Origin: Phaeobacter cretensis
GTDB taxonomy: Bacteria > Pseudomonadota > Alphaproteobacteria > Rhodobacterales > Rhodobacteraceae
DNA: 64,000 nt
Direction of reading: 5' to 3'
Assembly: GCF_047372505.1 (NCBI RefSeq)
Contig: NZ_JBKBEU010000001.1
Location: forward strand, 3,596,001 to 3,660,000
This document shows, one piece after another, positions 8,868 to 17,009 of the stretch; within the stretch, counting starts at the first letter, position 1, and the number at the start of each line of letters is the position of its first letter. Position numbers and translations under genes: made by a program. The notes beneath the pieces were generated by a model. It had not been told where the DNA came from. It did no database searches and saw only the letters and a list, made by a program, of their open reading frames with translations.

Positions 8868-8920
8868 CAAAAAATTACAGTGTGAAGTTCACTTGATATA
8901 AGTGAGTTTCTCCGGTGGTA

Positions 8921-9379
8921 TTAATCTTCGCTGTTGGCGAGGTTTGACTGAGCGGCCTGGGTCGCTACCGCGATCAAGGTAGGGCGAAGCCCGTCCAGCT
9001 GATAGCCCGCTTGTGCAGTTGTTGTAAGGATATCATCGATCGGCATGACAGATGCCTGTGACAGAGCCCAGACCACCGAACAGCGTGTACCCGATGCACA
9101 ATATGCCAGCACGGCTCCCTCTGAAGTCTCAATCAATGTCTGTTGTTTTGCAACGTTTTCGGGCGTCATGGTTTGGTGTGTTAGAGGAAGCACTTCAAAC
9201 CGCAGGCCATGTGCTTCGGCAGCTGCGCGGATGGCTTCAGCCTGATGGCTGGGCGGGACCTCGGCGTCGGGTCGGTTGCAGATCACCGTGGTAAAGCCGG
9301 CTTTGGCCAGCTGTGGTAGGTCCTCAACCGAGATTTGCGGTGAGACAGAATAGCGGGGGGTCAATGTGCGTGCGTCCAT
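8921..9379 (-). CDS. TIGR01244-type sulfur transferase / phosphatase (Blh N-domain-like)
   Basis: 152 residues, last gene of a sulfur operon. The ATG at 9379 gives the normal family N-terminus (TPRYSVSPQISVEDLPQLA); an upstream start at 9442 would run into the preceding gene. The rhodanese/phosphatase-like loop YCASGTRCS has the putative nucleophile C94 and R99. In Blh proteins of Xylella and Agrobacterium this domain is fused to a persulfide dioxygenase domain; here the two are separate genes of one operon (dioxygenase at 10372-11235). It probably acts on thiol-bound sulfane sulfur in the cytoplasm, by analogy. Confidence 0.82.
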   Translation of the reverse strand: MDARTLTPRYSVSPQISVEDLPQLAKAGFTTVICNRPDAEVPPSHQAEAIRAAAEAHGLRFEVLPLTHQTMTPENVAKQQTLIETSEGAVLAYCASGTRCSVVWALSQASVMPIDDILTTTAQAGYQLDGLRPTLIAVATQAAQSNLANSED

Positions 9380-9389
9380 GGCCTGTCTT

Positions 9390-9821
9390 TTACGTGCTTG
9401 CAATGTTGCGGTCCAGCCGCAGGGCGACCGGTGCTGAGGCAATCATGCCGATACTCATGGACAACATGAAGATAACACCGCCAAGGCCACCGTAGCTGAG
9501 CGAAGCTATGGCAGGGCCGGGGCAAAGGCCGGTCAACCCCCAGCCCATGCCAAATAGGGCGGAACCGATGATCAGGCGCCGATCAAATTCCTGTCGTGGA
9601 GGGCCGGGAAATGAACCGCCAGCCAAAGGTGTGCGACCATGGGTGAAGCGCCAGGCCAGCGTCATCGGGAGGATTGCGCCGCCCATAACGAAAGCAAGTG
9701 TCGGATCCCAATTGCCAAAGAAATCAAGCCAGCCCTTAACCTTTTGAGTGTCGGTCATGCCTGAGAGTAATAAGCCTAAGCCAAAGAGGCCACCAGAAGC
9801 GAAAGAGAGAATGAGGCGCAT
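9390..9821 (-). CDS. YeeE/YedE family membrane protein, second half-unit
   Basis: 143 residues with four to five hydrophobic segments and the conserved GLCPGPAIASL cysteine motif of the YeeE/YedE (DUF6691) sulfur-transport family. The start ATG at 9821-9819 overlaps the stop of the upstream partner (TGATG), so the two halves are translationally coupled and probably form one pore. Family members import thiosulfate or related sulfur compounds. The ORF can be extended upstream to 10055 but that would overlap the partner gene in another frame. Confidence 0.85.
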   Translation of the reverse strand: MRLILSFASGGLFGLGLLLSGMTDTQKVKGWLDFFGNWDPTLAFVMGGAILPMTLAWRFTHGRTPLAGGSFPGPPRQEFDRRLIIGSALFGMGWGLTGLCPGPAIASLSYGGLGGVIFMLSMSIGMIASAPVALRLDRNIAST

Positions 9822-10249
9822 CAGACCAGGCTCCAGACGTGGCGAAACAGGGCCACTGTGATAGCGCCAGCCAGGATATAGACAACTGTCGCGATCAGCC
9901 CCCGAAAAGAAAGCCGAGAAATGCCGCAAACACCGTGGCCAGACGTACACCCATTGGCGATGCGTGTGCCAAGCCCGACAAGTAAGCCAGCGACAACAAT
10001 CACTCCGAAATTTGAGGTCAGATGTGTTTGCGGTGCCTCGGCAAGTGTCAACCATGCGAGCATTGGTACTAAGATCAAACCTGCGACAAAGGCGATCCGC
10101 TCAGCAGCTGTGTTGCGGCCACTGCCGTCAAGCAGACCTCCAAGGATGCCACTGGCTCCCATGATGCGACCATTGCCGAGCAGGTACACCGCGCCGCCTG
10201 TGCCAATGAGCCCACCGCCAATCAGTCCCCAAATCCAGTCTGCTTCCAT
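9821..10249 (-). CDS. YeeE/YedE family membrane protein, first half-unit
   Basis: 142 residues, hydrophobic throughout, starting MEADWIWGLIGGGLIGTGGA. The signature GTRIANGCTSGHGVCGISR carries the paired cysteines typical of the first half of the YeeE/YedE family. It is coupled to the second half by a TGATG overlap and lies 122 bases after the persulfide dioxygenase gene. In the BigR/SqrR-type regulons of Xylella and Rhizobiales the same pair accompanies sulfide detoxification genes. Confidence 0.86.
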   Translation of the reverse strand: MEADWIWGLIGGGLIGTGGAVYLLGNGRIMGASGILGGLLDGSGRNTAAERIAFVAGLILVPMLAWLTLAEAPQTHLTSNFGVIVVAGLLVGLGTRIANGCTSGHGVCGISRLSFRGLIATVVYILAGAITVALFRHVWSLV

Positions 10250-10371
10250 TGTGGTCTTCCCTATAGTTGATGGTCACCGCTGTGGACCGCCTCGGCGCAA
10301 ATTAACGCCGGGACTGGATTTGTGTTGACCCTGCTGAGGTGGTTCAGATGGCGGTCGGAGGGATGTTGGTC

Positions 10372-11235
10372 TCAGAGTTTGTTAAGAGGCACTTTGAGGT
10401 AGACATTCCCATCATCGTCCGGTTCCGGCATTTGGCCAGCGCGTATATTGACCTGTAACGACGGCAGGATGAGCCTTGGCATTGCCAGCGTTGCATCGCG
10501 TGCATCCCGCATGGCAACGAATTCGTCAATCGGGCGACCCTGTCCGATATGAATGTTGAGCGCTTTTTGCTCACCGACGGTGGTTTCCCAAGCATAATCG
10601 TCGCGGCCCGGGGCTTTGTAGTCATGGCCGACAAAAATTCGGGTCTCATCGGGCAGAACAAGGATTTTTTGAATTGATTGAAACAGCGCCTCGGAGGAGC
10701 CGCCGGGAAAATCACAACGAGCCGTGCCGAAGTCAGGCATGAATAGCGTATCGCCAACAAAGGCCGCATCGCCGATAACATAGGTGAGACATGCCGGAGT
10801 ATGCCCTGGAGTGTGCAAAACATCCCCCCGCATCTGGCCGATGTGAAAGCTGTCACCCTGTTCAAAAAGTGCATCAAACTGGCTGCCATCGCGTTGAAAT
10901 TCTGTCCCCTCGTTGAAAACCTTGCCAAAGGTATTTTGAACCATCGTAATATTGGCACCGATACCAATTTTGCCACCTAAATGCTCCTGCAGGTAGGGAG
11001 CTGCGGATAGGTGGTCGGCGTGGACGTGGCTCTCCAGGATCCATTCAACCCGCAGCCCTTCGGCCTTGACCCAGGAGATCATCTCATCAGCAGATTGTGT
11101 ATCGGTCCGTCCAGCAGCTTGGTCGAAATTGAGCACGGAATCGATAAGCGCGCAGGCAGTACCATCGGGTTCTCGCACGGCATAGGACACGGTGTTTGTC
11201 TGTTCATCAAAAAAGGCTTTGACGATCGGCTTCAT
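10372..11235 (-). CDS. MBL-fold persulfide dioxygenase (ETHE1/Blh-type)
   Basis: 287 residues from the ATG at 11235, preceded by GGAGG at 6-8 bases; the longer frame to 11319 lacks a ribosome site. The metal ligands are in SHVHADH (H70, H72, D74, H75), with further ligands in LHTPGHTPAC, FVGDTLF and FVGHDY. This matches the ETHE1/Blh group, which oxidises glutathione persulfide to sulfite. First gene of the operon with the YeeE pair and the rhodanese-like protein. The usual ArsR-type repressor (BigR/SqrR) is not encoded next to it. Confidence 0.87.
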   Translation of the reverse strand: MKPIVKAFFDEQTNTVSYAVREPDGTACALIDSVLNFDQAAGRTDTQSADEMISWVKAEGLRVEWILESHVHADHLSAAPYLQEHLGGKIGIGANITMVQNTFGKVFNEGTEFQRDGSQFDALFEQGDSFHIGQMRGDVLHTPGHTPACLTYVIGDAAFVGDTLFMPDFGTARCDFPGGSSEALFQSIQKILVLPDETRIFVGHDYKAPGRDDYAWETTVGEQKALNIHIGQGRPIDEFVAMRDARDATLAMPRLILPSLQVNIRAGQMPEPDDDGNVYLKVPLNKL

Positions 11236-11257
11236 GGGGGAACCTCCTGCTTTCATG

Positions 11258-11285
11258 GAGTACATATATTGAAATATGAATGTGT
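11258..11285 (-). promoter_or_regulatory. AT-rich inverted repeat at the persulfide operon promoter
   Basis: CATATATTGAAATATG (arms CATAT/ATATG) lies some 25-35 bases before the dioxygenase start, followed by AATGTGTTC. Position and AT-rich symmetry fit an operator for an ArsR-type sulfur repressor overlapping the promoter. No experiment or second copy supports it. Confidence 0.35.
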
Positions 11286-11442
11286 TCAAGAGCATAGATA
11301 GTAAAACTTGTGTGAGCACATAGCTTGCAAGAAGGTGATTTCCCGCTATGGTTGTTTTGGCAAAGTCACGTGGCGGATACTATGTTCACGTGGCGCAAGC
11401 GGCATGGTGAGCCGCGATAGCCTGTGCGGTTCTTGGGTGCTG

Positions 11443-11475
11443 GGGAGATAAAGGAGGACAGCTGTCCTCTCTCCC
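11443..11475. repeat. Perfect 16-bp palindrome with extended flanking arms
   Basis: GAGGACAGCTGTCCTC at 11454-11469 is fully self-complementary and is flanked by GGGAGA (11443-11448) and TCTCCC (11470-11475), which also pair across it. It lies upstream of the small gene at 11539, in the 303-base gap after the persulfide operon start. The rest of that gap shows only a short GTTGC/GCAAC repeat near 11493-11510. Confidence 0.5.
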
Positions 11476-11538
11476 GATGTAAGCCCGCATCGTTGCGCAA
11501 TTTATGCAACCGCGCAGGAGCTTAGGGAGGAGTGCAGA

Positions 11539-11769
11539 ATGATCAACGATGACAACAAGATCGACAATCTGATGCAACAGGTTGAGGAGCTTGAGCTTAG
11601 GATATTGGCCGCTCACCGTATCGACCGGCTCGCATTGCATCCCAAATTTAGTCAAAGTTTGGTGCGTTTGCGTGTTGCGGGCGCTAGGGTGCCGACGCGT
11701 CTGGTTCGGTTGGAGCAGATTCTGAGCGAGGAGGTTGCTGAGGAGGTGTTCGACAATATGCCGGTGTAA
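11539..11769 (+). CDS. Small protein of unknown function
   Basis: 76 residues, not recognised. The start is well supported by GGGAGGAG six bases upstream of the ATG. It is largely helical in appearance and charged (MINDDNKIDNLMQQVEELEL, later RLEQILSEEVAEEVFDNM), without hydrophobic segments or cysteines, so a soluble cytoplasmic protein is likely. It stands alone between divergent and convergent neighbours. A long opposite-strand frame (11386-11838) covers it, but that frame has no ribosome site or recognisable content. Confidence 0.6.
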   Translation: MINDDNKIDNLMQQVEELELRILAAHRIDRLALHPKFSQSLVRLRVAGARVPTRLVRLEQILSEEVAEEVFDNMPV

Positions 11770-11872
11770 ACCCGCACAACGTGTTGATCTTGCACTTATG
11801 GACCTGTCCAAAAATGTCCTGCTGGCTGTTTTCTGCACCGGTTCGTTGTCTAAGGGGCTGGTCCCGGTATCA

Positions 11873-11895
11873 GGCCCGGATCATCATTCCGGGCC
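11873..11895. terminator. Perfect hairpin between convergent genes
   Basis: GGCCCGGA (11873-11880) and TCCGGGCC (11888-11895) form an 8-bp stem with a 7-base loop between two convergent small genes. No T-run is present on either side, so termination is likely but not certain. Confidence 0.45.
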
Positions 11896-11911
11896 AAATC
11901 ACAACATGATC

Positions 11912-12130
11912 TTATCCAAGTGTCAGTCCGAGCATAACCAGCATAAGGCCAATGACTGATAGAAAGAGTGCGCCTAAATTATAGGGCAGCACCTTTTGAA
12001 CGACGGCGCGTAGGGCGTCATCATCCAGTTTCTGGCGCTTGGCTTGCATCACACGCACCACGCTCCACATCAATCCAACAAGACCAGCTACCGAAACAGC
12101 CGCGCCGGCCCAAACCAGAATCTCATACAT
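11912..12130 (-). CDS. Small two-helix inner-membrane protein
   Basis: 72 residues with two hydrophobic segments (about 5-27 and 52-71) joined by a basic, charged loop (MQAKRQKLDDDALR). The ATG at 12130 has GGAGAT seven bases before it. I do not recognise a named family, though short proteins of this form are frequent in Rhodobacteraceae. Divergent from gapR. No function is suggested. Confidence 0.7.
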   Translation of the reverse strand: MYEILVWAGAAVSVAGLVGLMWSVVRVMQAKRQKLDDDALRAVVQKVLPYNLGALFLSVIGLMLVMLGLTLG

Positions 12131-12363
12131 CGCAATCTCCGATGGCAGCGCGTTTCTGCGCAGGTCGCATTTATCGCAGCGCTACCCCATTGCTGTGTCT
12201 AGAGCAAGCCGAGCAAGGCAGCTGTCAGCAAGGGGATGTGACTGTTTACGCCTATTCGAACAGATGGGCTGCTCGATTGCTGGATCACCGCTTGCAGAGT
12301 GTGAGGTGCGCTTGTATTTGGAGGGCTGATCCGAGTTTCCACCCTTTGCCGACGGAGCCCACG

Positions 12364-12627
12364 ATGGATGTAACAGAAGACGAAAAAAGCGACAGCTACC
12401 GTGTGACCGCTGGTGAACTACGCCAGTTTATCGAACGGTTTGAGCGTCTGGACGCCGAGAAAAAAGAGCTAGCTGAGCAGCAAAAAGAGACTATGGCCGA
12501 GGCTAAGGCACGTGGTTATGACACCAAGGTGATCCGCAAGGTGATCGCCCTGCGTAAGCGCGACAAAGATGACATTGCCGAAGAAGAAGCCGTTCTTGAG
12601 ATGTACAAAGAAGCGCTCGGCATGTGA
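12364..12627 (+). CDS. gapR: GapR / DUF2312 nucleoid-associated DNA-binding protein
   Basis: 87 residues. The chosen ATG at 12364 begins the conserved domain; the frame stays open far upstream but without similarity. The pattern TAGELRQFIERFERLDAEKK followed by EAKARGYDTKVIRKVIALRK is the DUF2312/GapR signature. GapR of Caulobacter is a tetrameric clamp that binds overtwisted AT-rich DNA ahead of replication forks and stimulates topoisomerases. Single gene with its own terminator at 12682-12715. Confidence 0.9.
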   Translation: MDVTEDEKSDSYRVTAGELRQFIERFERLDAEKKELAEQQKETMAEAKARGYDTKVIRKVIALRKRDKDDIAEEEAVLEMYKEALGM

Positions 12628-12681
12628 TCGGCGATATCCACATAGGGGATCGTCACTGTCAGGCAGACCGATGAAGAAACA

Positions 12682-12715
12682 AGCCCTCCGCATGTGCGGG
12701 GGGCTTTGTTGTTTG
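12682..12715 (+). terminator. Rho-independent terminator after gapR
   Basis: AGCCCTCCGC (12682-12691), loop ATGT, GCGGGGGGCT (12696-12705) with one G.T pair, then TTGTTGTTT. Confidence 0.8.
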
Positions 12716-12844
12716 TGAGAAGACCACAACCGGTGTTGATGCTATGCATTCTTTAGGTTTGTAAATTTTAAGCTTGAAGTATTTTTGTGGTTGGCTGATA
12801 TTAGCCAATAACTGATGCTTTTTCCGCGAATGCAGGAGCCCCTA

Positions 12845-13240
12845 ATGCCCACAGTGAACGTGCACCCCGATGGTTGGAAACCTGCAAAAGGTTATGCCAA
12901 CGGCATGATCGGTGAGGGGCGTATTCTGTTTGTTGGTGGTCAGATCGGCTGGACGGCTGAGCAGAAATTCGAGACAGACAGCTTTATCGGACAGATGAGC
13001 CAAGCCCTACAGAATATCCTTGCCGTGGTGCAGAAGGCCGGTGGCCAAGCAAGCGATATCACGCGGCTAACCTGGTATGTGACCGACAAGGCAGAGTATC
13101 TGGCTCATCAGCGAGAGGTGGGAGCAGCATATCGTGCGGTCATGGGATACCATTTTCCAGCGATGACCATGGTCATCGTGGCTGGTCTTGTCGAAGATGA
13201 AGCCAAGATCGAGATCGAAGCCACCGCTATGCTGTCCTGA
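12845..13240 (+). CDS. RidA/YjgF/Rid family protein
   Basis: 131 residues from the ATG at 12845, which has AGGAG upstream; the ATG-like start at 12815 adds only ten unrelated residues. Typical Rid features: ILFVGGQIGW near the N-terminus, MSQALQNILAVVQKAGG in the middle, and a C-terminal IEIEATAML. Rid proteins hydrolyse reactive enamine/imine intermediates. It precedes the pyrimidine catabolic cluster by about 350 bases. RutC, a member of this family, works in the alternative Rut pyrimidine pathway. Whether this gene belongs to the cluster is unclear, and the usual catalytic Arg should be checked by alignment. Confidence 0.85.
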   Translation: MPTVNVHPDGWKPAKGYANGMIGEGRILFVGGQIGWTAEQKFETDSFIGQMSQALQNILAVVQKAGGQASDITRLTWYVTDKAEYLAHQREVGAAYRAVMGYHFPAMTMVIVAGLVEDEAKIEIEATAMLS

Positions 13241-13587
13241 TTTGAACCGACGGCAACATTAAGACTCATCTCATAGAGACTCAGAGTCGCGCTGACCTAA
13301 TGCGTGTATGTACACATGTCTTCAGGCGGACCAATTCTCTGTTTTTAAGTCAGCTATACTGACCTTGATTAGGTGAGTGCTTGGTTAGTTTTATTGGCAA
13401 ATGGAACGTTTGGTCCTGCTGCCAGTTTTTTGTGCATTTTATATTTTTGTTTTGAAACAATAATCTACTTGCAAGATCTCATCTTGATTCGAATTTTTTT
13501 TGCCGGCTTCAATTTTTTACCAGTTGATAAAAAATCAAACTGTGGCACTCTGGGTCCCATAATAAAACAAATCCAGGGAGACACCCA
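13241..13587 (+). promoter_or_regulatory. Upstream region of the preTA operon with a degenerate RutR-like site
   Basis: 347 bases without a gene. The distal part shows nothing clear; the proximal part (13430-13560) is strongly AT-rich. TTTACCAGTTGATAAA at 13516-13531 keeps the ACCA-GT-TG core of the RutR operator found at 17147-17164 with changed flanks, so it may be a weaker site for the same regulator. A ribosome site (CAGGGAGA) precedes preT. Confidence 0.45.
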
Positions 13588-14922
13588 ATGGCGACCAGCC
13601 ATCAGGCATCCGGCATTCAGGCAGGGCGATTGTCCGCCTCGGAGATTGCCGATAACTTTGGAGATCTGCATCCGCAATACGAGGCGCATGAGGCGGCAGT
13701 GGCAGCGGATCGCTGCTATTTCTGCTATGATGCCCCCTGTATGACGGCGTGTCCTACCTCCATCGACATTCCTCAGTTCATCCGTGAGATCCAAACCGGC
13801 CATCCGGAAGCAGCGGCTAAGACCATTTTGGAGCAGAATATACTTGGCGGTATGTGCGCGAGGGTCTGTCCAACCGAAACGCTATGCGAGGAAGCCTGTG
13901 TACGCGAAGCAGCAGAAGGCAAGCCGGTTGAGATTGGCCGCCTTCAGCGTCATGCTACCGATGCGCTGATGGCTAAAGGCCTGCATCCATTCACCCGCGC
14001 GGAAGCGACGGGTAAACGTATCGCGGTTGTCGGGGCCGGACCTGCGGGACTGGCGGCGGCGCACCGTCTGGCGATGCAGGGCCACGACGTTGTGATGTAC
14101 GAATCCAAGCCGAAGGCGGGCGGATTGAATGAATTTGGTATCGCCGCCTATAAATCCACAGAAGATTTTGCCAGCCGCGAGGTTGATTGGTTGCTGCGGA
14201 TTGGTGGTATCACCATGGACTATGGCAAAGCGCTTGGCACTGATCTGACGCTGGATGCTCTCAAGGCTGAATATGATGCGGTGTTCCTCTCGATTGGCCT
14301 TGGCGGTGTGAATGCGCTGCGGGCCGAGGGTGAGGACAAGGACGGTGTCAGGGATGCCGTCGAGTTTATCGCCGAACTGCGGCAGACCCAAGATTTGACC
14401 AGCCTGCCGGTTGGGCGCAATGTGGTTGTGATTGGCGGCGGCATGACTGCAGTTGATGCGGCGGTGCAGTCCAAACTGCTGGGCGCGGACACTGTAACCA
14501 TTGCCTATCGTCGTGGTCGTGAGGCCATGGGAGCAAGCCGGTTTGAACAGGATCTTGCAGCCACCAAGGGCGTGCGCCTGATGTTCAACGTGCAGCCGGT
14601 GGCCGTACATGGCAACGGGGCCTGCGCCGAGATTGAGCTGGAATACACAACTTGTGACGCTGGCGGACTGCGCGGAACAGGTGAAACGGTACGCATCGAG
14701 GCGGACCAAATTTACAAGGCGATCGGGCAAACCCTGGAAGGTCAGCCTGATACGCTAGTGCTCGAGGGGCGCAAGATCATGGTTGACGCGCAAGGTCGTA
14801 CTTCAGTTGCCGGTGTCTGGGCCGGTGGTGATTGTGCCTCTGGCGGAGATGATCTGACGGTGACAGCGGTTGCTGAAGGTCGCGATGCCGCCATGGATAT
14901 TCACACCAGCCTGATGGGCTAA
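13588..14922 (+). CDS. preT: NAD-dependent dihydropyrimidine dehydrogenase subunit PreT
   Basis: 444 residues. With PreA it reduces uracil and thymine to dihydropyrimidines, the first step of the reductive pathway. N-terminal Fe-S segment with CYFCYDAPCMTACPTSIDIP and a second group CARVCPTETLCEEACVR. Next come an FAD-binding motif (VVGAGPAGLAAAH) and an NAD-binding motif (VVIGGGMTAVDAA). The C-terminal VAGVWAGGDCASGG is typical of the glutamate-synthase small-subunit-like family. preA starts 53 bases downstream. Length is normal for PreT. Confidence 0.93.
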   Translation: MATSHQASGIQAGRLSASEIADNFGDLHPQYEAHEAAVAADRCYFCYDAPCMTACPTSIDIPQFIREIQTGHPEAAAKTILEQNILGGMCARVCPTETLCEEACVREAAEGKPVEIGRLQRHATDALMAKGLHPFTRAEATGKRIAVVGAGPAGLAAAHRLAMQGHDVVMYESKPKAGGLNEFGIAAYKSTEDFASREVDWLLRIGGITMDYGKALGTDLTLDALKAEYDAVFLSIGLGGVNALRAEGEDKDGVRDAVEFIAELRQTQDLTSLPVGRNVVVIGGGMTAVDAAVQSKLLGADTVTIAYRRGREAMGASRFEQDLAATKGVRLMFNVQPVAVHGNGACAEIELEYTTCDAGGLRGTGETVRIEADQIYKAIGQTLEGQPDTLVLEGRKIMVDAQGRTSVAGVWAGGDCASGGDDLTVTAVAEGRDAAMDIHTSLMG

Positions 14923-14975
14923 GCCCGCAGCAGGGCTTTATCAGGCCCTGCGTTGCCAGTGTAAGGAAAAGACAA

Positions 14976-16280
14976 ATGGCTGATCTTACAGCAGATTTTC
15001 TGGGGATTAAATCTCCAAACCCGTTCTGGCTCGCCTCTGCGCCGCCGACGGACAAAGAATATAACGTACGCCGTGCCTTTGAAGCAGGCTGGGGTGGCGT
15101 CGTCTGGAAGACCCTAGGTTCAGAAGGGCCGCCAGTTGTTAATGTTAATGGCCCGCGTTATGGCGCGATCTGGGGGGCTGACCGTCGTCTTCTGGGGCTC
15201 AATAACATTGAGTTGATTACCGACCGCCCGCTGGAGGTGAACTTAGAAGAGATCGCCCGCGTCAAAAAAGACTATCCTGACCGGGCGATCATCGTATCGC
15301 TGATGGTGCCCTGTGAAGAACAGGCATGGAAAGACATCTTGCCTCGAGTGGAGGCAACCGGCGCTGACGGTATCGAACTCAATTTTGGCTGTCCACATGG
15401 GATGGCTGAACGCGGCATGGGATCCGCTGTCGGGCAGGTGCCTGAGTACATTCAGATGGTTACGGCGTGGTGCAAGAAATACTACTCCAAACCGGTGATC
15501 GTGAAACTGACACCGAATATCACGGATATTCGTCAACCTGCGCGCGCGGCCAAAGCAGGGGGCGCTGATGCGGTCAGTCTGATTAATACAATCAACTCCA
15601 TCGTTTCGGTTGATCTGGATGCTATGGCGCCCGAGCCGATGATCGGTGACAAGGGCACGCACGGCGGCTATTGCGGACCGGCTGTAAAACCGATTGCGCT
15701 CAATATGGTGGCTGAAATTGCCCGGTGCCCGCAGACCCATGGTCTGCCGATTTCGGCCATCGGGGGGGTGACAACCTGGCGTGACGCTGCTGAATTCATG
15801 ACCATGGGCGCAGGCAACGTGCAGGTTTGTACCGCCGCCATGACCTACGGATTCAACGTGGTGAAGGAGATGATCTCCGGTCTGAACCAGTGGATGGATG
15901 ACAAGGGATATGCTGAGCTGGATGATTTCGTCGGCAAGGCTGTGCCAAATGTCACCGATTGGCAGTATCTTGATCTGAACTATGTGGCAAAGGCCAAGAT
16001 CAATCAGGACGACTGCATCAAATGTGGCCGCTGTTTTGCTGCTTGTGAAGATACCTCGCATCAGGCAATCGCGATGAGCGCGGACCGCGTGTTCACCGTG
16101 AAGGATGATGAATGCGTGGCCTGTAACCTCTGCGTCAATGTGTGCCCCGTTGAAGGGTGTATCACCATGGAAGAAGTAGCCGCAGGCCAGATCGATGAGC
16201 GTACGGGCCAGGTGGTTTCAGATGACTATGCGAACTGGACAACGCATCCCAACAATCCGTCGGTAACAGCCGCGGAATAG
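14976..16280 (+). CDS. preA: NAD-dependent dihydropyrimidine dehydrogenase subunit PreA
   Basis: 434 residues. The FMN-binding TIM barrel (dihydroorotate dehydrogenase-like) has NFGCPHGMAERGMGSAVG near 137-153. The C-terminal ferredoxin domain has two 4Fe-4S motifs, CIKCGRCFAAC beginning at 347 and CVACNLCVNVCPVEGC beginning at 380. It forms the catalytic half of the complex with PreT. At the position of the general-acid cysteine of mammalian DPD (Cys671 in the ACGQDPE loop) this protein has Val152. The gene pair ends at a hairpin shared with the convergent rutR. Confidence 0.93.
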   Translation: MADLTADFLGIKSPNPFWLASAPPTDKEYNVRRAFEAGWGGVVWKTLGSEGPPVVNVNGPRYGAIWGADRRLLGLNNIELITDRPLEVNLEEIARVKKDYPDRAIIVSLMVPCEEQAWKDILPRVEATGADGIELNFGCPHGMAERGMGSAVGQVPEYIQMVTAWCKKYYSKPVIVKLTPNITDIRQPARAAKAGGADAVSLINTINSIVSVDLDAMAPEPMIGDKGTHGGYCGPAVKPIALNMVAEIARCPQTHGLPISAIGGVTTWRDAAEFMTMGAGNVQVCTAAMTYGFNVVKEMISGLNQWMDDKGYAELDDFVGKAVPNVTDWQYLDLNYVAKAKINQDDCIKCGRCFAACEDTSHQAIAMSADRVFTVKDDECVACNLCVNVCPVEGCITMEEVAAGQIDERTGQVVSDDYANWTTHPNNPSVTAAE

Positions 16281-16321
16281 GATTCGGTTATAAAAGACAG
16301 CTTATCTATTTGATAAGAAGC

Positions 16322-16353
16322 AAAAGCGGCGCGTCCTGACTGGCGCGCCGTTT
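16322..16353. terminator. Bidirectional terminator between preA and rutR
   Basis: CGGCGCG (16327-16333) pairs with CGCGCCG (16344-16350), flanked by AAAA on the left and TTT on the right, so both convergent transcripts end in short U-runs. The two genes end 102 bases apart. Confidence 0.6.
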
Positions 16354-16382
16354 GCTATTCATGTGCTCAATAGACACCGTGT

Positions 16383-17009
16383 TCAGAGATTACCGGGGGT
16401 GGGCGGTGTGAGCATGCGGCGAAACATACGATCCAGATGTTCCGGTGCTGCATCAAACGGATCCTCATCGCCCATCAATGTACGCACTTGAACATCGAAA
16501 TCGGCATAATGCTGGGTGAGGGACCATACCGAAAACAACAGGTGCTTGGGGTGTGTCGGGTTCAGCTTGCCGACTGCCATCCAGCTCTGAATCAGGTCTG
16601 ATTTCTCTTCCAGCAGCGGTTTCAGATCTTTGGAGAGGGTCTCCAGCATACGCGGCGCCCCCTGCACAATTTCATTGGCGAACAACCGGCTTTCACGCGG
16701 GAAATCCCGGCTCATCTGCAGTTTTCGTTGCACATAGGCCAACAATTCTTCCAACGGGTCACCTTCGGGGTCAATTGCACGCAACGGATCAAGCCAGGTG
16801 TCGAGTAGCCCAGAGAGAAGCTCGGTGAAAATTGCCTCTTTTGAGGGGAAGTAATACAGCAGATTTGGCTTGCTCAGTCCGGCAGCTCGGGCAATCTGGT
16901 CAACGGTCGCACCGCGAAATCCGCTGTTGGAAAACACCTCAAGTGCTGCGTCCAGAATAGTGGCGCGATTCTTTTTCTGGATGCGGGTCGGGTTGCGATC
17001 CTTGGGCAT
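16383..17009 (-). CDS. rutR: TetR-family pyrimidine catabolism regulator RutR
   Basis: 208 residues. The N-terminal helix-turn-helix is at about 15-62 (ILDAALEVFSNSGFRGATVD, then GLSKPNLLYYFPSKEAI), with an all-helical ligand domain resembling RutR (SWMAVGKLNPTHPKHLLFSVW). E. coli RutR binds TTGACCANNTGGTCAA and is released by uracil or thymine. An exact match to that operator stands at 17147-17164 in the divergent promoter region shared with the amidohydrolase gene. It should repress the catabolic operon and itself. Confidence 0.9.
   Translation of the reverse strand: MPKDRNPTRIQKKNRATILDAALEVFSNSGFRGATVDQIARAAGLSKPNLLYYFPSKEAIFTELLSGLLDTWLDPLRAIDPEGDPLEELLAYVQRKLQMSRDFPRESRLFANEIVQGAPRMLETLSKDLKPLLEEKSDLIQSWMAVGKLNPTHPKHLLFSVWSLTQHYADFDVQVRTLMGDEDPFDAAPEHLDRMFRRMLTPPTPGNL

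Noticed and set aside
8882..8911. Palindrome GTGAAGTTCAC next to CACTTGATATAAGTG, possible lux-type box
   Set aside because: It lies at the 3' ends of two convergent genes, with no promoter to control; probably part of a weak terminator for the minus-strand operon.
13882..14730. 282-codon minus-strand frame opposite preT
   Set aside because: Shadow of a well-defined flavoprotein; no similarity recognised.
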